Assembly (NCBI GenBank): GCA_018857735.1
Contig: JABMCL010003147.1
Location: 578,001-642,000, forward strand
Direction: 5' to 3'
Length of the DNA stretch: 64,000 nucleotides
Source: Alviniconcha marisindica
Taxonomy: Eukaryota; Mollusca; Gastropoda; Provannidae
This document shows, in pieces, positions 10,401-17,500 of this stretch (its first letter is position 1; each line of letters begins with the position of its first letter). The position numbers were made by a program, and so were the translations under genes. The notes under the pieces were generated by a model. That model was not told where the DNA came from, did no database searches, and saw nothing but the letters and a program-made list of their open reading frames with translations.

Positions 10401-11814
10401 ATGTTGCCATCTTTGTGTTTACAGGTACACACCATGTACTAGGTGGGGTTGGTGGAGATGGATGCTCACATGGAGTATTTCTGAGTGTTGCCGTCTCTGT
10501 GTTTACAGTCACACCGTGTACCAGGTGGAGATGGATACTGACATCCAGTATTTCTGAATGTTGCCATTCTGTTTTTACAGGCACACATCATGTACCAGGT
10601 GGGGCTGGTGGAGACGGACACTCACATCAAGTATATCTGAGTGTTGCCGTCTCTGTGTTTACAGGCACACACCATGTACCAGGTGGGGTTGGTGGAGACG
10701 GACACTCGCATGGAGTCTTTCTGAGTGTTGAGGTCTTTTTGTTTGCAGGTACACACCATGTACCAGGTGGGGCTGGTGGAGACGGATGCTCACATCAAGT
10801 ATATCTGAGTGTTGCCGTCTCTGTGTTTACAGGCACACACCATGTACCAGGTGGGGCTGGTGGAGACGGACACTCGCATGGAGTCTTTCTGAGTGTTGAG
10901 GTCTTTTTGTTTGCAGGCACACACCATGTACCAGGTGGGGCTGGTGGAGACGGACGCTCACATCAGGTATATCTGAGTGTTGCCGTCTCTGTGTTTACAG
11001 GCACACACCATGTACCAGGTGGTGCTGGTGGAGACAGATGCTCACGTCGAGTATATCTGAGTGTTGCCGTCTCTGTGTTTACAGGCACACACCATGTACC
11101 AGGTGGGGCTGGTGGAGACAGACGCTCACATTGAGTATTTCTGGGCAGCCCTGGAGTGCCTGAGTCAGGAGGAGTTGTCGCGGTTCATCAAGTTCGCCTG
11201 CAACCAGGAGCGTATCCCCCAGATGTGCCCCTGCCGTGATGGGGGGCACGAGGCGACTCACGTGCCGCCGTACCCCATGAAGATAGCTCCGCCGGATGGG
11301 CCCGGTCAGTGCTGACATCGGGGCTGGTGCATCTGCTTTCTGCATCTGCTTTCATTAGTGCGATGGTGGGGGTGGGGGTGGGGTGCAGGCTGGAATGTAA
11401 GACAAGAAAGGCAGAGTGTTTGTGTGTGTGGTGTGTGTTTGTGTGTGTGTTTGTGTAGTGTGTGTGTGTGTAGTGTGTGTGTGTGTGTGCATGTTTGATG
11501 TGCGCTTCATCTGCGTGGATCCCCCCGCCCCCTCCACTTTCCTGTTTTCCCTTTTGGTTGACAGGTACACCTGATGCACATTTCATCCACGTGGATTCCC
11601 CCTCCCCCCCCCTCCACCCTCCTCTCCCCACCCACCTCCCCCTCACTTTCCTGACTGTTTTTCGTTTTGGTTGACAGGTACACCTGATGCGCGCTTCATC
11701 CGTGTGGAGACCTGCATGTTCATGATCAAGCTGCCCCAGTATTCTTCCTTCGAGGTCATGCTGCAGAGACTTCAGTATGCCGTCAGCTGCCGCGAGGATC
11801 CTCTCAGCGGCTGA
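453..11814 (+). CDS. HECTD4: HECTD4-like HECT E3 ubiquitin ligase, 3' part (nine coding exons)
   Basis: Spliced gene whose 5' part lies before the window. Coding exons are 453-643, 1669-1935, 3230-3385, 4096-4268, 5181-5333, 6157-6275, 7882-8077, 11085-11304 and 11678-11814; all junction phases agree and give 536 residues before TGA. HECT ligases take ubiquitin from an E2 onto a catalytic cysteine and pass it to substrate. The last exon has the C-lobe pattern ETCMFMIKLPQY, with the cysteine codon at 11713-11715. The preceding stretch (FIKFACNQERIP, HVPPYPMKIAPPDG, then REDPLSG at the C terminus) matches what I remember of HECTD4 rather than other HECT proteins. The N-lobe spans roughly exons 4096-8077. 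Almost every intron carries a tandem array, and five junctions are themselves duplicated into decoys. HECTD4 is the best paralogue call; HECT family membership is certain. Confidence 0.86.
644..1222 (+). repeat. ~42-bp minisatellite copying the 3' edge of the 453-643 exon
   Basis: About a dozen units of CAGCAGTATGCCTGTCTACA followed by CA and GTGTGAAACAAAC spacers. The first copies keep a donor (ACACA|GTAAGA near 687), the central ones have lost it (ACACACAAAG), and the last keep CACG|GTAAGA and CTACA|GTGAGC. The exon's own last 22 bases are the founding sequence. Confidence 0.92.
1378..1541 (+). repeat. CA/CGCA microsatellite
   Basis: (CA)n interrupted by CACG runs and by ATGAACG in the intron before exon 1669-1935. 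Long open frames on both strands here are artefacts of the repeat. Confidence 0.97.
1669..1935 (+). CDS. HECTD4: HECTD4 exon
   Basis: Encodes NQPPESVRLRFAFLQQL to LDPLESIGG. The acceptor TTTGCAG joins at phase 1 (A|AC gives Asn) and the donor is GGAG|GTAAGG. Coding density and codon use are strong across 267 bases. A 26-base piece from the start of the following intron reappears, with two differences, at 715-740. Confidence 0.85.
2195..2285 (+). repeat. Dispersed SINE/MITE-like repeat tail (family A)
   Basis: Contains CAGTGAGTCTGCTC, GAGCAGAGAATAGCGC and TATATAAAA. The same segment occurs inverted at 29110-29220, and a diverged inverted copy lies at 54290-54385. The TAGCGCTATATAAA end resembles tails common in mollusc SINEs. 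Confidence 0.7.
2735..3229 (+). repeat. ~92-bp minisatellite copying the acceptor of exon 3230-3385
   Basis: Four good units and one diverged unit of TGTCAGTTGACAAGCACAGC, then AGTGAGAGTGGCATCCTG, with ~50 bases of intron. The part after TGTCAG parallels the first ~30 bases of the real exon. In the exon's frame each good unit runs into TGA shortly after. Confidence 0.9.
3230..3385 (+). CDS. HECTD4: HECTD4 exon
   Basis: Encodes VDKHGSENSILCQAYRQLSS to EEVHGN. I placed the acceptor at GTGTCAG|TTGAC because only that site keeps phase 1 with the previous exon. The donor is AACA|GTAAGA. Four clear ~92-bp copies, and a fifth diverged one, of the acceptor and first ~30 exon bases lie directly upstream. 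Confidence 0.82.
3408..3950 (+). repeat. TG-rich array and poly(G) tracts
   Basis: Units of GAGGACATTTTG separated by (TG)n, then a G-rich stretch with several runs of 12-20 G up to ~3937. It lies wholly in the intron and contains no exon sequence. Confidence 0.9.
4096..4268 (+). CDS. HECTD4: HECTD4 exon, start of HECT N-lobe region
   Basis: Encodes SGGSFRQFLWQVAKELQG to ENLLIFVGQ. The acceptor is GTTGCAG, phase 1 in; the donor is CAG|GTGAGG, phase 0 out. A ~75-bp intronic tandem array begins about 20 bases after the donor but contains no exon sequence. Confidence 0.85.
4290..4860 (+). repeat. ~75-bp intronic tandem array
   Basis: Five or six diverged copies of AATATGTGCCCTTAAGGAAC, AGAAGCATATTATGTTTGTC and a TTTGCTACTACTCTGTGC segment, with a partial internal copy near 4690. 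Confidence 0.88.
5181..5333 (+). CDS. HECTD4: HECTD4 exon, HECT domain
   Basis: Encodes LLGITVRADIPLGLDL to MTYAYLKKIEM as 51 complete codons (phase 0/0). The acceptor has a strong pyrimidine tract ending CGTGCAG and the donor is ATG|GTAGGT. Confidence 0.87.
5705..6150 (+). repeat. ~60-bp intronic tandem array built of ~20-bp subunits
   Basis: Repeats of ACCTGATATGACTTGTGTCT, ACCTGGTATGACTTGGGTTG and ACCTGATATGATTTATGTTT. The array ends about 10 bases before the acceptor of exon 6157-6275 without including it. Confidence 0.93.
6157..6275 (+). CDS. HECTD4: HECTD4 exon, HECT domain
   Basis: Encodes VETESELQALCGDVFPRF to LPGGHHTAV. The acceptor GTGAGCAG is phase 0 and the donor CAG|GTAACA leaves phase 2. 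Intronic arrays lie on both sides: ~60-bp units before and 18-bp units after. Neither unit contains exon sequence. Confidence 0.85.
6285..6895 (+). repeat. 18-bp intronic minisatellite
   Basis: About 30 units of ACGCCTGTGTGCTGACTG with substitutions; the later part is shorter and more variable. It begins within 15 bases of the donor at 6275. The unit length is a multiple of three, which explains the long open frames on the minus strand. Confidence 0.93.
6962..7115 (+). repeat. 38-bp tandem repeat, four copies
   Basis: Four almost identical copies of AGCTTGCTTATGGACAGTCT plus TGTGACTTTGCCTCTCAG. Each ends in an acceptor-like CCTCTCAG but matches no exon. Confidence 0.93.
7195..7445 (+). repeat. 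SINE-like repeat (family B), partly duplicated
   Basis: Contains GGAGTCATTCTGGTGGTGAC, GATCTCGGTCCCCGCCAGTA and a CCTGG(A/C)G...GGCA segment that recurs in reverse orientation at 51090-51245. The CCAGTACCT..CTGGAGACAAC part is present twice here (7290 and 7390), so the copy carries an internal duplication. Confidence 0.75.
7882..8077 (+). CDS. HECTD4: HECTD4 exon, HECT domain
   Basis: Encodes SLSNRYQYVECVRRLRL to GLPTVDLTFLK. The acceptor CCCCGGTCAG|T completes an AGT serine codon (phase 2 in) and the donor is AAG|GTACTG (phase 0 out). The NRYQYVE segment fits the conserved N..EYV region of HECT N-lobes. Confidence 0.87.
8150..9730 (+). repeat. 35-bp minisatellite, ~1.6 kb
   Basis: Roughly 45 units of CCAGCATTCACTGTACATAG plus CCACACACCCCACTG. 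From 8150 to ~8720 the units are diverged and alternate between GCATCCACTTTACATAG and GTGTCTTGCTTTACATAG forms. From ~8740 to 9560 they are nearly uniform. It lies in the intron between exons 7882-8077 and 11085-11304 and contains no exon sequence. Confidence 0.97.
10100..11084 (+). repeat. ~84-bp minisatellite copying the acceptor of exon 11085-11304
   Basis: About twelve units of CTCTGTGTTTACAG, GCACACACCATGTACCAGGT and GGGGCTGGTGGAGACGGAC, ending TATATCTGA or TATTTCTGA. It is a copy of the polypyrimidine/acceptor region and the first ~60 coding bases, terminated by a stop in the exon's frame. The oldest units (10126-10260) are most diverged; those next to the exon are closest to it. Confidence 0.95.
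11085..11304 (+). CDS. HECTD4: HECTD4 exon, N-lobe/C-lobe junction
   Basis: Encodes AHTMYQVGLVETDAHIEYFW to PYPMKIAPPDGPG. The acceptor is TTTACAG, phase 0 in; the donor G|GTCAGT leaves phase 1. About twelve upstream ~84-bp units repeat its acceptor and first ~60 bases. Each unit I read reaches an in-frame stop at or beside the position of the real FW codons. Confidence 0.92.
11490..11677 (+). repeat. Three tandem copies of the last HECTD4 acceptor and exon start
   Basis: TTTTGGTTGACAGGTACACC followed by TGATGC(G/A)C(G/A) and TTCATCC occurs at ~11555 and at the real junction. A partial GATGTGCGCTTCATCTGCGT lies at ~11499. The copies are separated by C-rich, T-rich tract sequence. Confidence 0.85.
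11678..11814 (+). CDS. HECTD4: HECTD4 terminal coding exon with catalytic Cys
   Basis: Encodes GTPDARFIRVETCMFMIKL to REDPLSG, then TGA at 11812-11814. The catalytic cysteine is the TGC at 11713-11715, in the usual HECT context just before a LPxY motif. The acceptor is GGTTGACAG. A diverged copy of this acceptor and exon start lies ~120 bases upstream, with a third partial copy before it. Confidence 0.93.
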
Positions 11815-12210
11815 ACCCGCCATTGCCAAACATATCACACTTTGGGGGCCTCGTTTGAGACCCGCTGCAAAACATACAGATCTAAGAACTTTCTCACGCT
11901 CTCTTCTCTTTTTGTACAGTTGTCGGATGATGTACAAAAAAAACCCCACTTGGCTTTGACAGTTTCTTTTCTGGCCAAATTGTGTGTCACTGTGAGAATA
12001 GGATCCTGTAAAACTGCATTTCCCGTTGTCATTTTATGGTACACTACCGTATTTATTTTGACAGGTGTCACACACCATGGTAGATTGCTTTGAGAATCAA
12101 ATAAGTTTTAAAAGCTGAACGTGATACTAAAAAAATGATTGGTTTGAAAATACTGAACAGTGTTTGAAAATAGTACAAATAAAGAAGTGTGAATTATCGC
12201 TTTTGCCTGC
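11815..12210 (+). other. HECTD4: HECTD4 3' UTR (approximate)
   Basis: Non-coding A/T-rich sequence after the stop codon, taken up to just past the first AATAAA. The true end is unknown; a second AATAAA at 12995-13000 could give a longer form. Confidence 0.5.
12178..12183 (+). terminator. Candidate poly(A) signal AATAAA for HECTD4
   Basis: Canonical AATAAA 364 bases after the stop. A T/GT-rich stretch (TTTTGCCTGCTGTG, then TTGTGTT) follows within 60 bases, as expected for a downstream element. Confidence 0.5.
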
Positions 12211-12479
12211 TGTGTCTCAAGAGTTGTATTATGTTGTGTTAAAAAAAAAAAAAAAAAAAGAAAGAAAGAACTTATGAGACTGCTACTAGTGTCATATGCA
12301 TATTTTACCATGCATGTGCAAGAGAATCTGTTGCTAAGCAAAAAAAACAAGGGAGGAAGATGAAGGAATGAAGTTGAATGGTCCTATATTGGAGCTGTAA
12401 AGCAAAACGCATGATGCTGTTAAACAAGGTGGTTTTGAATCCATTCATTTCATCAGGACAGTTCAGCTAATCTGTGATG

Positions 12480-12640
12480 AAGCGGGGTCTGCTGCATTCT
12501 AAAAGTAGCGTTTGTGGTCGCCACGTTGCATGGGCCTTCCCGGGCGTGCAATTGACGCACAGCCTTTGTGACGGTCGCAAGTCCCACGTCCTGGCTCACC
12601 GCATCTGCCGCTGCTTCGACCACCTGCTCCAAAAAATAAA
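12480..12640. other. GC-rich, coding-like island of unknown origin
   Basis: A ~130-base GC-rich segment with several CpGs, sitting in A/T-rich flank and ending in AAAAAATAAAA. Both strands are open across it (e.g. + SLCDGRKSHVLAHRICRC). I could not assign it to a family. It may be a fragment of a retrocopied gene or a repeat. Confidence 0.3.
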
Positions 12641-12930
12641 ATTAGGAAAATGTGATTCTTCTCCAACACTGATTGGAAATGTGTGATTTTTTTCCAGTGT
12701 TGACTGGAAATGTGTGATTCAAGTGTCAAATGAGAACAGGTCGATGGGACCATTTGTGGGGATGTTGGTCATCTTGTTCCATGTTGATTTACTAGGTGTA
12801 CAGGTGACTGTTCTCTGATGGATAACCAGGTGTACAGTGAATTGTTCTGTGTTAGATAACCAGGTGTACAGTCAACAGTTGTGCGTTGGATAACCAGGTG
12901 TACAGTCAATTGTTGTGTGTTGGATTGTCA
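12640..12930 (+). repeat. Short tandem duplications downstream of HECTD4
   Basis: Two copies of TTGGAAATGTGTGATT-type sequence around 12650-12720. Then four ~37-bp units of GGATAACCAGGTGTACAGT with (C/A)ATTGTT spacers (12785-12925). Confidence 0.8.
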
Positions 12931-12994
12931 TTTATTTTCAACTCAGAGTGTGCACTCTGTGTGTGGTTCTTTTAGGTTGTCGATGTCCAGATGA

Positions 12995-13000
12995 AATAAA
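12995..13000 (+). terminator. Second candidate poly(A) signal AATAAA
   Basis: AATAAA in ATGAAATAAAGATATT, followed by TTATGGTTGTAATGGTTG. It is a possible distal HECTD4 polyadenylation site and is weaker than the proximal one only because of its distance. Confidence 0.3.
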
Positions 13001-13189
13001 GATATTTTAATATATTATGGTTGTAATGGTTGCAGGCTTCCAAAGCTTCTAGCCTGTAACACTCCGAGATGGCAAAAGAAGGGGCTGTGAATTATTATTT
13101 GGGGCTAGAAGGATTGGTTGAAAGAGTGCAAGTTTTGTGTTTTTGAATCTGTTTTGTTAGGCAGGTGGTCATTCTTGCTTATTTAGACT

Positions 13190-14060
13190 GTGAAGGACCT
13201 GGTGAGAGAGGTCTGGTGTCCATGGACATGTGAAAAGAGTGCAGTGTCTGTGTACATGGACATATGAAGAGAATGCAATGTCTTTGTACATGGACATGTG
13301 AAAGAATGCAGTGTCTTTGTACATGGACATGTGAAAGAATGCAGTGTCTTTGTACATGGACATGTGAAAGAATGCAGTGTCTTTGTACATGGACATGTGA
13401 AAGACTAGTATCTTTGCTCACGGACATGTGAAAGAATGCAGTGTCTTTGTAGATGGACATGTGAAAGAATGTAGTATCTTTGCTCACGGACATTTGAAGA
13501 GAATGCAGTGTCTCGCATAAGAAGGGTAAGTAAGTAACTTGGTGTTTTACACCCAGAGTAAGAAGGGAATGCAGTGTCTTTGTACATGGAAGTTGGAAGA
13601 AAATGCAGCTTTGTACAACAGAGAAAGAAGAGAATGCAGTGCCTTTGTACATGGAAGTTTGAAGAAAATGCAGCTTTGTACAACAGAAAAAGAAGAGAGT
13701 GCAGTGTCTTTGTACATGGCAGTTGGAAGAAAATGCAGCTTTGTACAACAGAGAAAGAGAATGCAGTGCCTTTGTACATGGAAGTTGGAAGAAAATGCAG
13801 ATTTGTACAACAGAGAAAGAAGAGAGTGCAGTGTCTTTGTACATGGAAGTTGGAAGAAAATGCAGCTTTGTACAACAGAGAAAGAAGAGAGTGCAATGTC
13901 TTTGTACATGGAAGTTGGAAGAAAATGCAGTGTCGTACAACACAGTAAGAAGAAAATGCAGTGTCGTACAGCAGAGTAAGAAGAGAATGCAGTGTCGTAC
14001 AGCAGAGTAAGAAGAAAATGCAGTGTCGTACAGCAGAGTAAGAAGAGAATGCAGTGTCCT
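13190..14060 (+). repeat. 33-bp and ~64-bp tandem array
   Basis: From 13230, units of GTGTCTTTGTACATGGACAT GTGAAAGAATGCA (33 bp). From 13560, ~64-bp units of TTTGTACATGGAAGTTGGAA, GAAAATGCAGCTTTGTACAA and CAGAGAAAGAAGAGA. From 13920, 32-bp CAGTGTCGTACAGCAGAGTA units. Long open frames on both strands follow from unit lengths near multiples of three. Confidence 0.95.
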
Positions 14061-14940
14061 TTTTGTGTGTGTGGAAATGTGAAAAGAATGCTGTGTCCTT
14101 TTACTTAGAAATATGACCAGAACTTGCACATGAAAGTTGGAAGAGAATGCAGCATCCTTGAGCACATCAATATGTAGAGAATGCAGTGTGAAGAGAATGT
14201 AGCATCTTTGTACACAAAGATGTCAAGTGAATGCAGTGTCCCTGTACATATACATGGATATACACGAACAGAATGCAGTGCTCCTGTTCATGTAACTGTG
14301 AAGTGAATGCAGTGTTGTTGTCCATGGATTTATGAAGAGAATGGGTGTGTGTGTGTGTACCTGGAAGCATGAACAGAATGACAAGTGGCATGTCCTTGTG
14401 CGTAGAAATGTGAATAGAATGACAATGGACAAGTCCCCATACTTGAAATGTGAACGGTGGCAGGTCCTTGTGTGTGGTAATAAGAAGGCAGTGAGTATGC
14501 AGTGTCCTTGGACATGGATTTATGAAGAAAAAGCAGTGTCTTTGTACATGGACATTTGAAGAGAATGCAGTCTTTGTACATGGACATTTGAAGAGAATGC
14601 AGTCTTTGTACATGGACATTTGAAGAGAATGCAGTCTCTGTACATGGACATATAAAGAGAATGCAGTCTTTGTACATGGACATTTGAAGAGAATGCAGTC
14701 TCTGTACATGGACATATAAAGAGAATGCACTCTCTGTACATGTACAAATGAAGAGAATGCTGTCTTTGTACATGCACAAATGAAGAGACTGCTGTGTCTT
14801 TGTCCTGAGAAATACGAACAGAATGACATGTCCTTGTGCATGGATTTTGTGAAGAGAATATGTTTTTTTCTACATGAAAGTAAGAAAATGCAGCGTGTCC
14901 TTGTACGTGGATTTATGAAGAGAATGCCCATGCAGTCCTT
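14060..14940 (+). repeat. Related diverged tandem array
   Basis: Continuation of the previous array with units built on GAAGAGAATGCAGTCTTTGT and ACATGGACAT(T/A)T; most regular at 14540-14790 and more scattered before and after. Confidence 0.9.
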
Positions 14941-14959
14941 GGTCATGGCGATAATCATT

Positions 14960-16630
14960 CCGTGGAAAGGAGTAACAGACGGTGCAGGAAAAAGGGGAAG
15001 TCACTGTGACTGAGTTGGGTTGATTCACTGCATGTTGGTGTTTGCTTGAAGCCTGGTCTTCATTTTACATTACATCTGTTGGTGCTTTAACTTATTTATA
15101 AACTTCATTTTAGCTGTGCATTTTGTGAGGCAGACATTTACCGTATTGCAGATACTGTAAAAAAAAAAGTCACTCTCAACAGAGACTGTGAAACATCTGG
15201 ATTTGATATTTCTGATGTCACATAGAATCTGAAAACAGAATGAGGTCTCGCTGTGTTAGTTTCAGTGCATATTACTTTCTGTAGTCATCGTCTTTGTATC
15301 AAAATCAAAAATGAAATGTGTGTTGTTTGTGTTGTTGGTGTGATGCGTTATCTACATCTACTTTCATTCGTACTTGCTGTTTGTTAGCCCTGATATCAGT
15401 CAGCCTACGTGGTCGACTGGGCTCAAAGCACCAACCAACCAACTAACTTGCTGTTGGTCTCTTGTCTGAGATGACTGAGTGCGGCTGACGGAATGTTCAA
15501 ATGCAATCATTAACTAACCTGTCCTCTATGGATTGCAAAATCAAGCCCGTGGATGCTGAACAAATAAAAGCACTAACATTTAACTGCATTTACTTTCTCA
15601 TGTGATACTCATTTCAGCGAGGTTTTCGACAAAGAAAATCAAATCTGTGTCGCAAGTCACAAGGTCTGTATTCCAATTTGTATCGTTTAACCCTGTGGTG
15701 TTAGGTTTGTGAGGCGTCTTTTTTTAATTATTTTACGTCCGGTTTATTTCACACCATTTGTAGGTTGTCCAGCTTCTTGTTATTGTGTGGCTATAGAAGC
15801 AGAACGCTGATGGCACAGCGGGTTCAGCTAGATGCATCAGTGTTGCGTGTAAGTTAACGCAACTTACAGCAAGTTACAGCCCCACCCTCATCCACAAAGT
15901 TACAGCCACGTAATGAGTTTAACTCGTGTTAGAGAATGGCGCTTTATAAGAACTATCTGTTGTTATCCTTTTCTCCGCTTGCTGCTGTGTGAGAGAGTGA
16001 GGTGCATGGGGCCTGACTTCACAGCCGGCACTGAGCCTGCTGGTCACACTGTGTACACCTGCTGCCACCTGCTGGTCACGCTGTGTACACCTGCTTGTGA
16101 TGCTGTGTACACCTGCTGGTCACGCTGTGTACACCTGTTGCCAGGACCTGTCAGTGTGGAGTTTGCTTGTTGCCAACGGTTACTGCGTGTTTCATGTTTT
16201 TCTGTAACAGTTCCACAGTTTCATCTGCTGATTAATTTTTGTTTGTTTGTTTCACTTCTCTGTCTTCACCAGCATCCTTTCGGGTGGGAAGTGAGTTTTG
16301 AATGTTGTTGCTGTGGACTGGGGAATTGGATGTTCAGCAGAGGTTATGTGCGCGAGACTCTTGTTGCTGTGGACTGGGGAATTGGATGTTCAGCGGAGAT
16401 AGACTGAGTATGTATCGGAGCCTCTTGTTGCTGTGGCTGAGGGAGTTGATGCTGTTAGTTTGACATGACATAGTGTGGAGAGTCAGCAAGCTACATTTGT
16501 GTATGTAAAACAGAAAGTGGTTTATAATGGGATGTTGGCATGATTGAGGCATGTGATGTGTGTTGAGACACTGGACTCATTGGGGATCCGGTCAAGCTTT
16601 GCAATGTTTGCAGTGCCCTAGAGACTTGCC
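14960..16630. other. Gene-poor stretch with small repeats
   Basis: No supported exon. It contains a dispersed-repeat piece at 15388-15455 (family C), a short tandem of CTGGTCACGCTGTGTACACC at 16030-16145, and a 64-bp direct duplication with GTTGCTGTGGACTGGGGAAT at ~16305 and ~16367. Confidence 0.6.
15388..15455 (+). repeat. Dispersed repeat fragment (family C)
   Basis: GTTAGCCCTGATATCAGTCA followed by GTGGTCGACTGGGCTCAAAG and CACCAACCAACC. The reverse complement of the same consensus occurs at 25858-25915, so this is a dispersed family with a tail ending in AAAGCACCAA. Confidence 0.65.
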
Positions 16631-16639
16631 CTTTTCAGG

Positions 16640-17500
16640 AAACTGTCCTCACTGCAGTCTGTTCTTGTGGCACACTGTCCTCACCACAGTCTGTTCCTAT
16701 GGCACACTGTCCTCACTGCAGTCTGTTCCTATGGCACACTGTCCTCACTGCAGTCTGTTCCTATGGCACACTGTCCTCACTGCAGTCTGTTCTTATGGCA
16801 TACTGTCCTCACCACAGTCTGTTCCTATGGCATACTGTCCTCACAGCAGTCTGTTCCTATGGCACACTGTCCTCACTGCAGTCTGTTCTTATGGCATACT
16901 GTCCTCACCACAGTCTGTTCCTATGGCACACTGTCCTCACAGTAGTCTGTTCCTGTGGCGCACTGTCCTTACAGTAGGTTGTCCCCACGGCAGACTGTTC
17001 CCACACTGGGCTGTTCCCACAGCAGGCTGTTCTCACAGCAGTCTGTTCCCATGGCAGACTGTTCCCATGGCAGATTCTTCCCACAGTGGGCTGTCCCCAT
17101 GGATGACTGTTCCCATAGTGGGCTGTTTCCATGGCAGACTGTTCCCACAACAATCTTTTCCCATGGCAGTCTGTTCCCACAGCAGTAACTTGATGTTTTA
17201 CACTGTCCCCATGGCACATTCTTCCCACAGTGGGCTGACCCCGTGGCAGACTGTTCCCACAGTGGGCTGTTCCCATGGCAGACTGTTCCCACAGCAGTAA
17301 CTTAATGTTTTACACTGTTCTCATGGCAGACTGTTCCCACAGTGGGCTGTCCCCATGGCAGACTGTTCCCACAGTGGGCTGTCCCCATGGCAGACTGTTC
17401 CCACAGTGGGCTGTGCCCACGGCAGACCGTCCCCACAGCAGTCAGTTCTCATAGCACTGTTCCCACAGCAGACTGTTCCCTTATCAAATTGTCCCCACAG
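16640..17500 (+). repeat. 32-bp minisatellite, two sequence classes
   Basis: Units of CTGTTCCTATGGCACACTGT plus CCTCACTGCAGT dominate to ~16950. After that come CTGTTCCCACAGTGGGCTGT plus CCCCATGGCAGA types. TAACTTGATGTTTTACACTG occurs twice (17185, 17297), marking a larger duplicated block. No gene is predicted. Confidence 0.95.

Noticed and set aside
10313..11134. 273-codon plus-strand open frame
   Set aside because: It runs through the ~84-bp acceptor array in a frame different from the real exon; openness is due to the repeated unit.
13179..14165. 328-codon minus-strand open frame with MYKDTAFFHMS-type repeats
   Set aside because: Unit lengths of 33 and about 64 bp keep frames open on both strands; no transcript-like signals or known domain.
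16560..17300. 246-codon plus-strand open frame rich in Cys/His/Leu
   Set aside because: Product of the 32-bp minisatellite; no conserved domain and no splice context.
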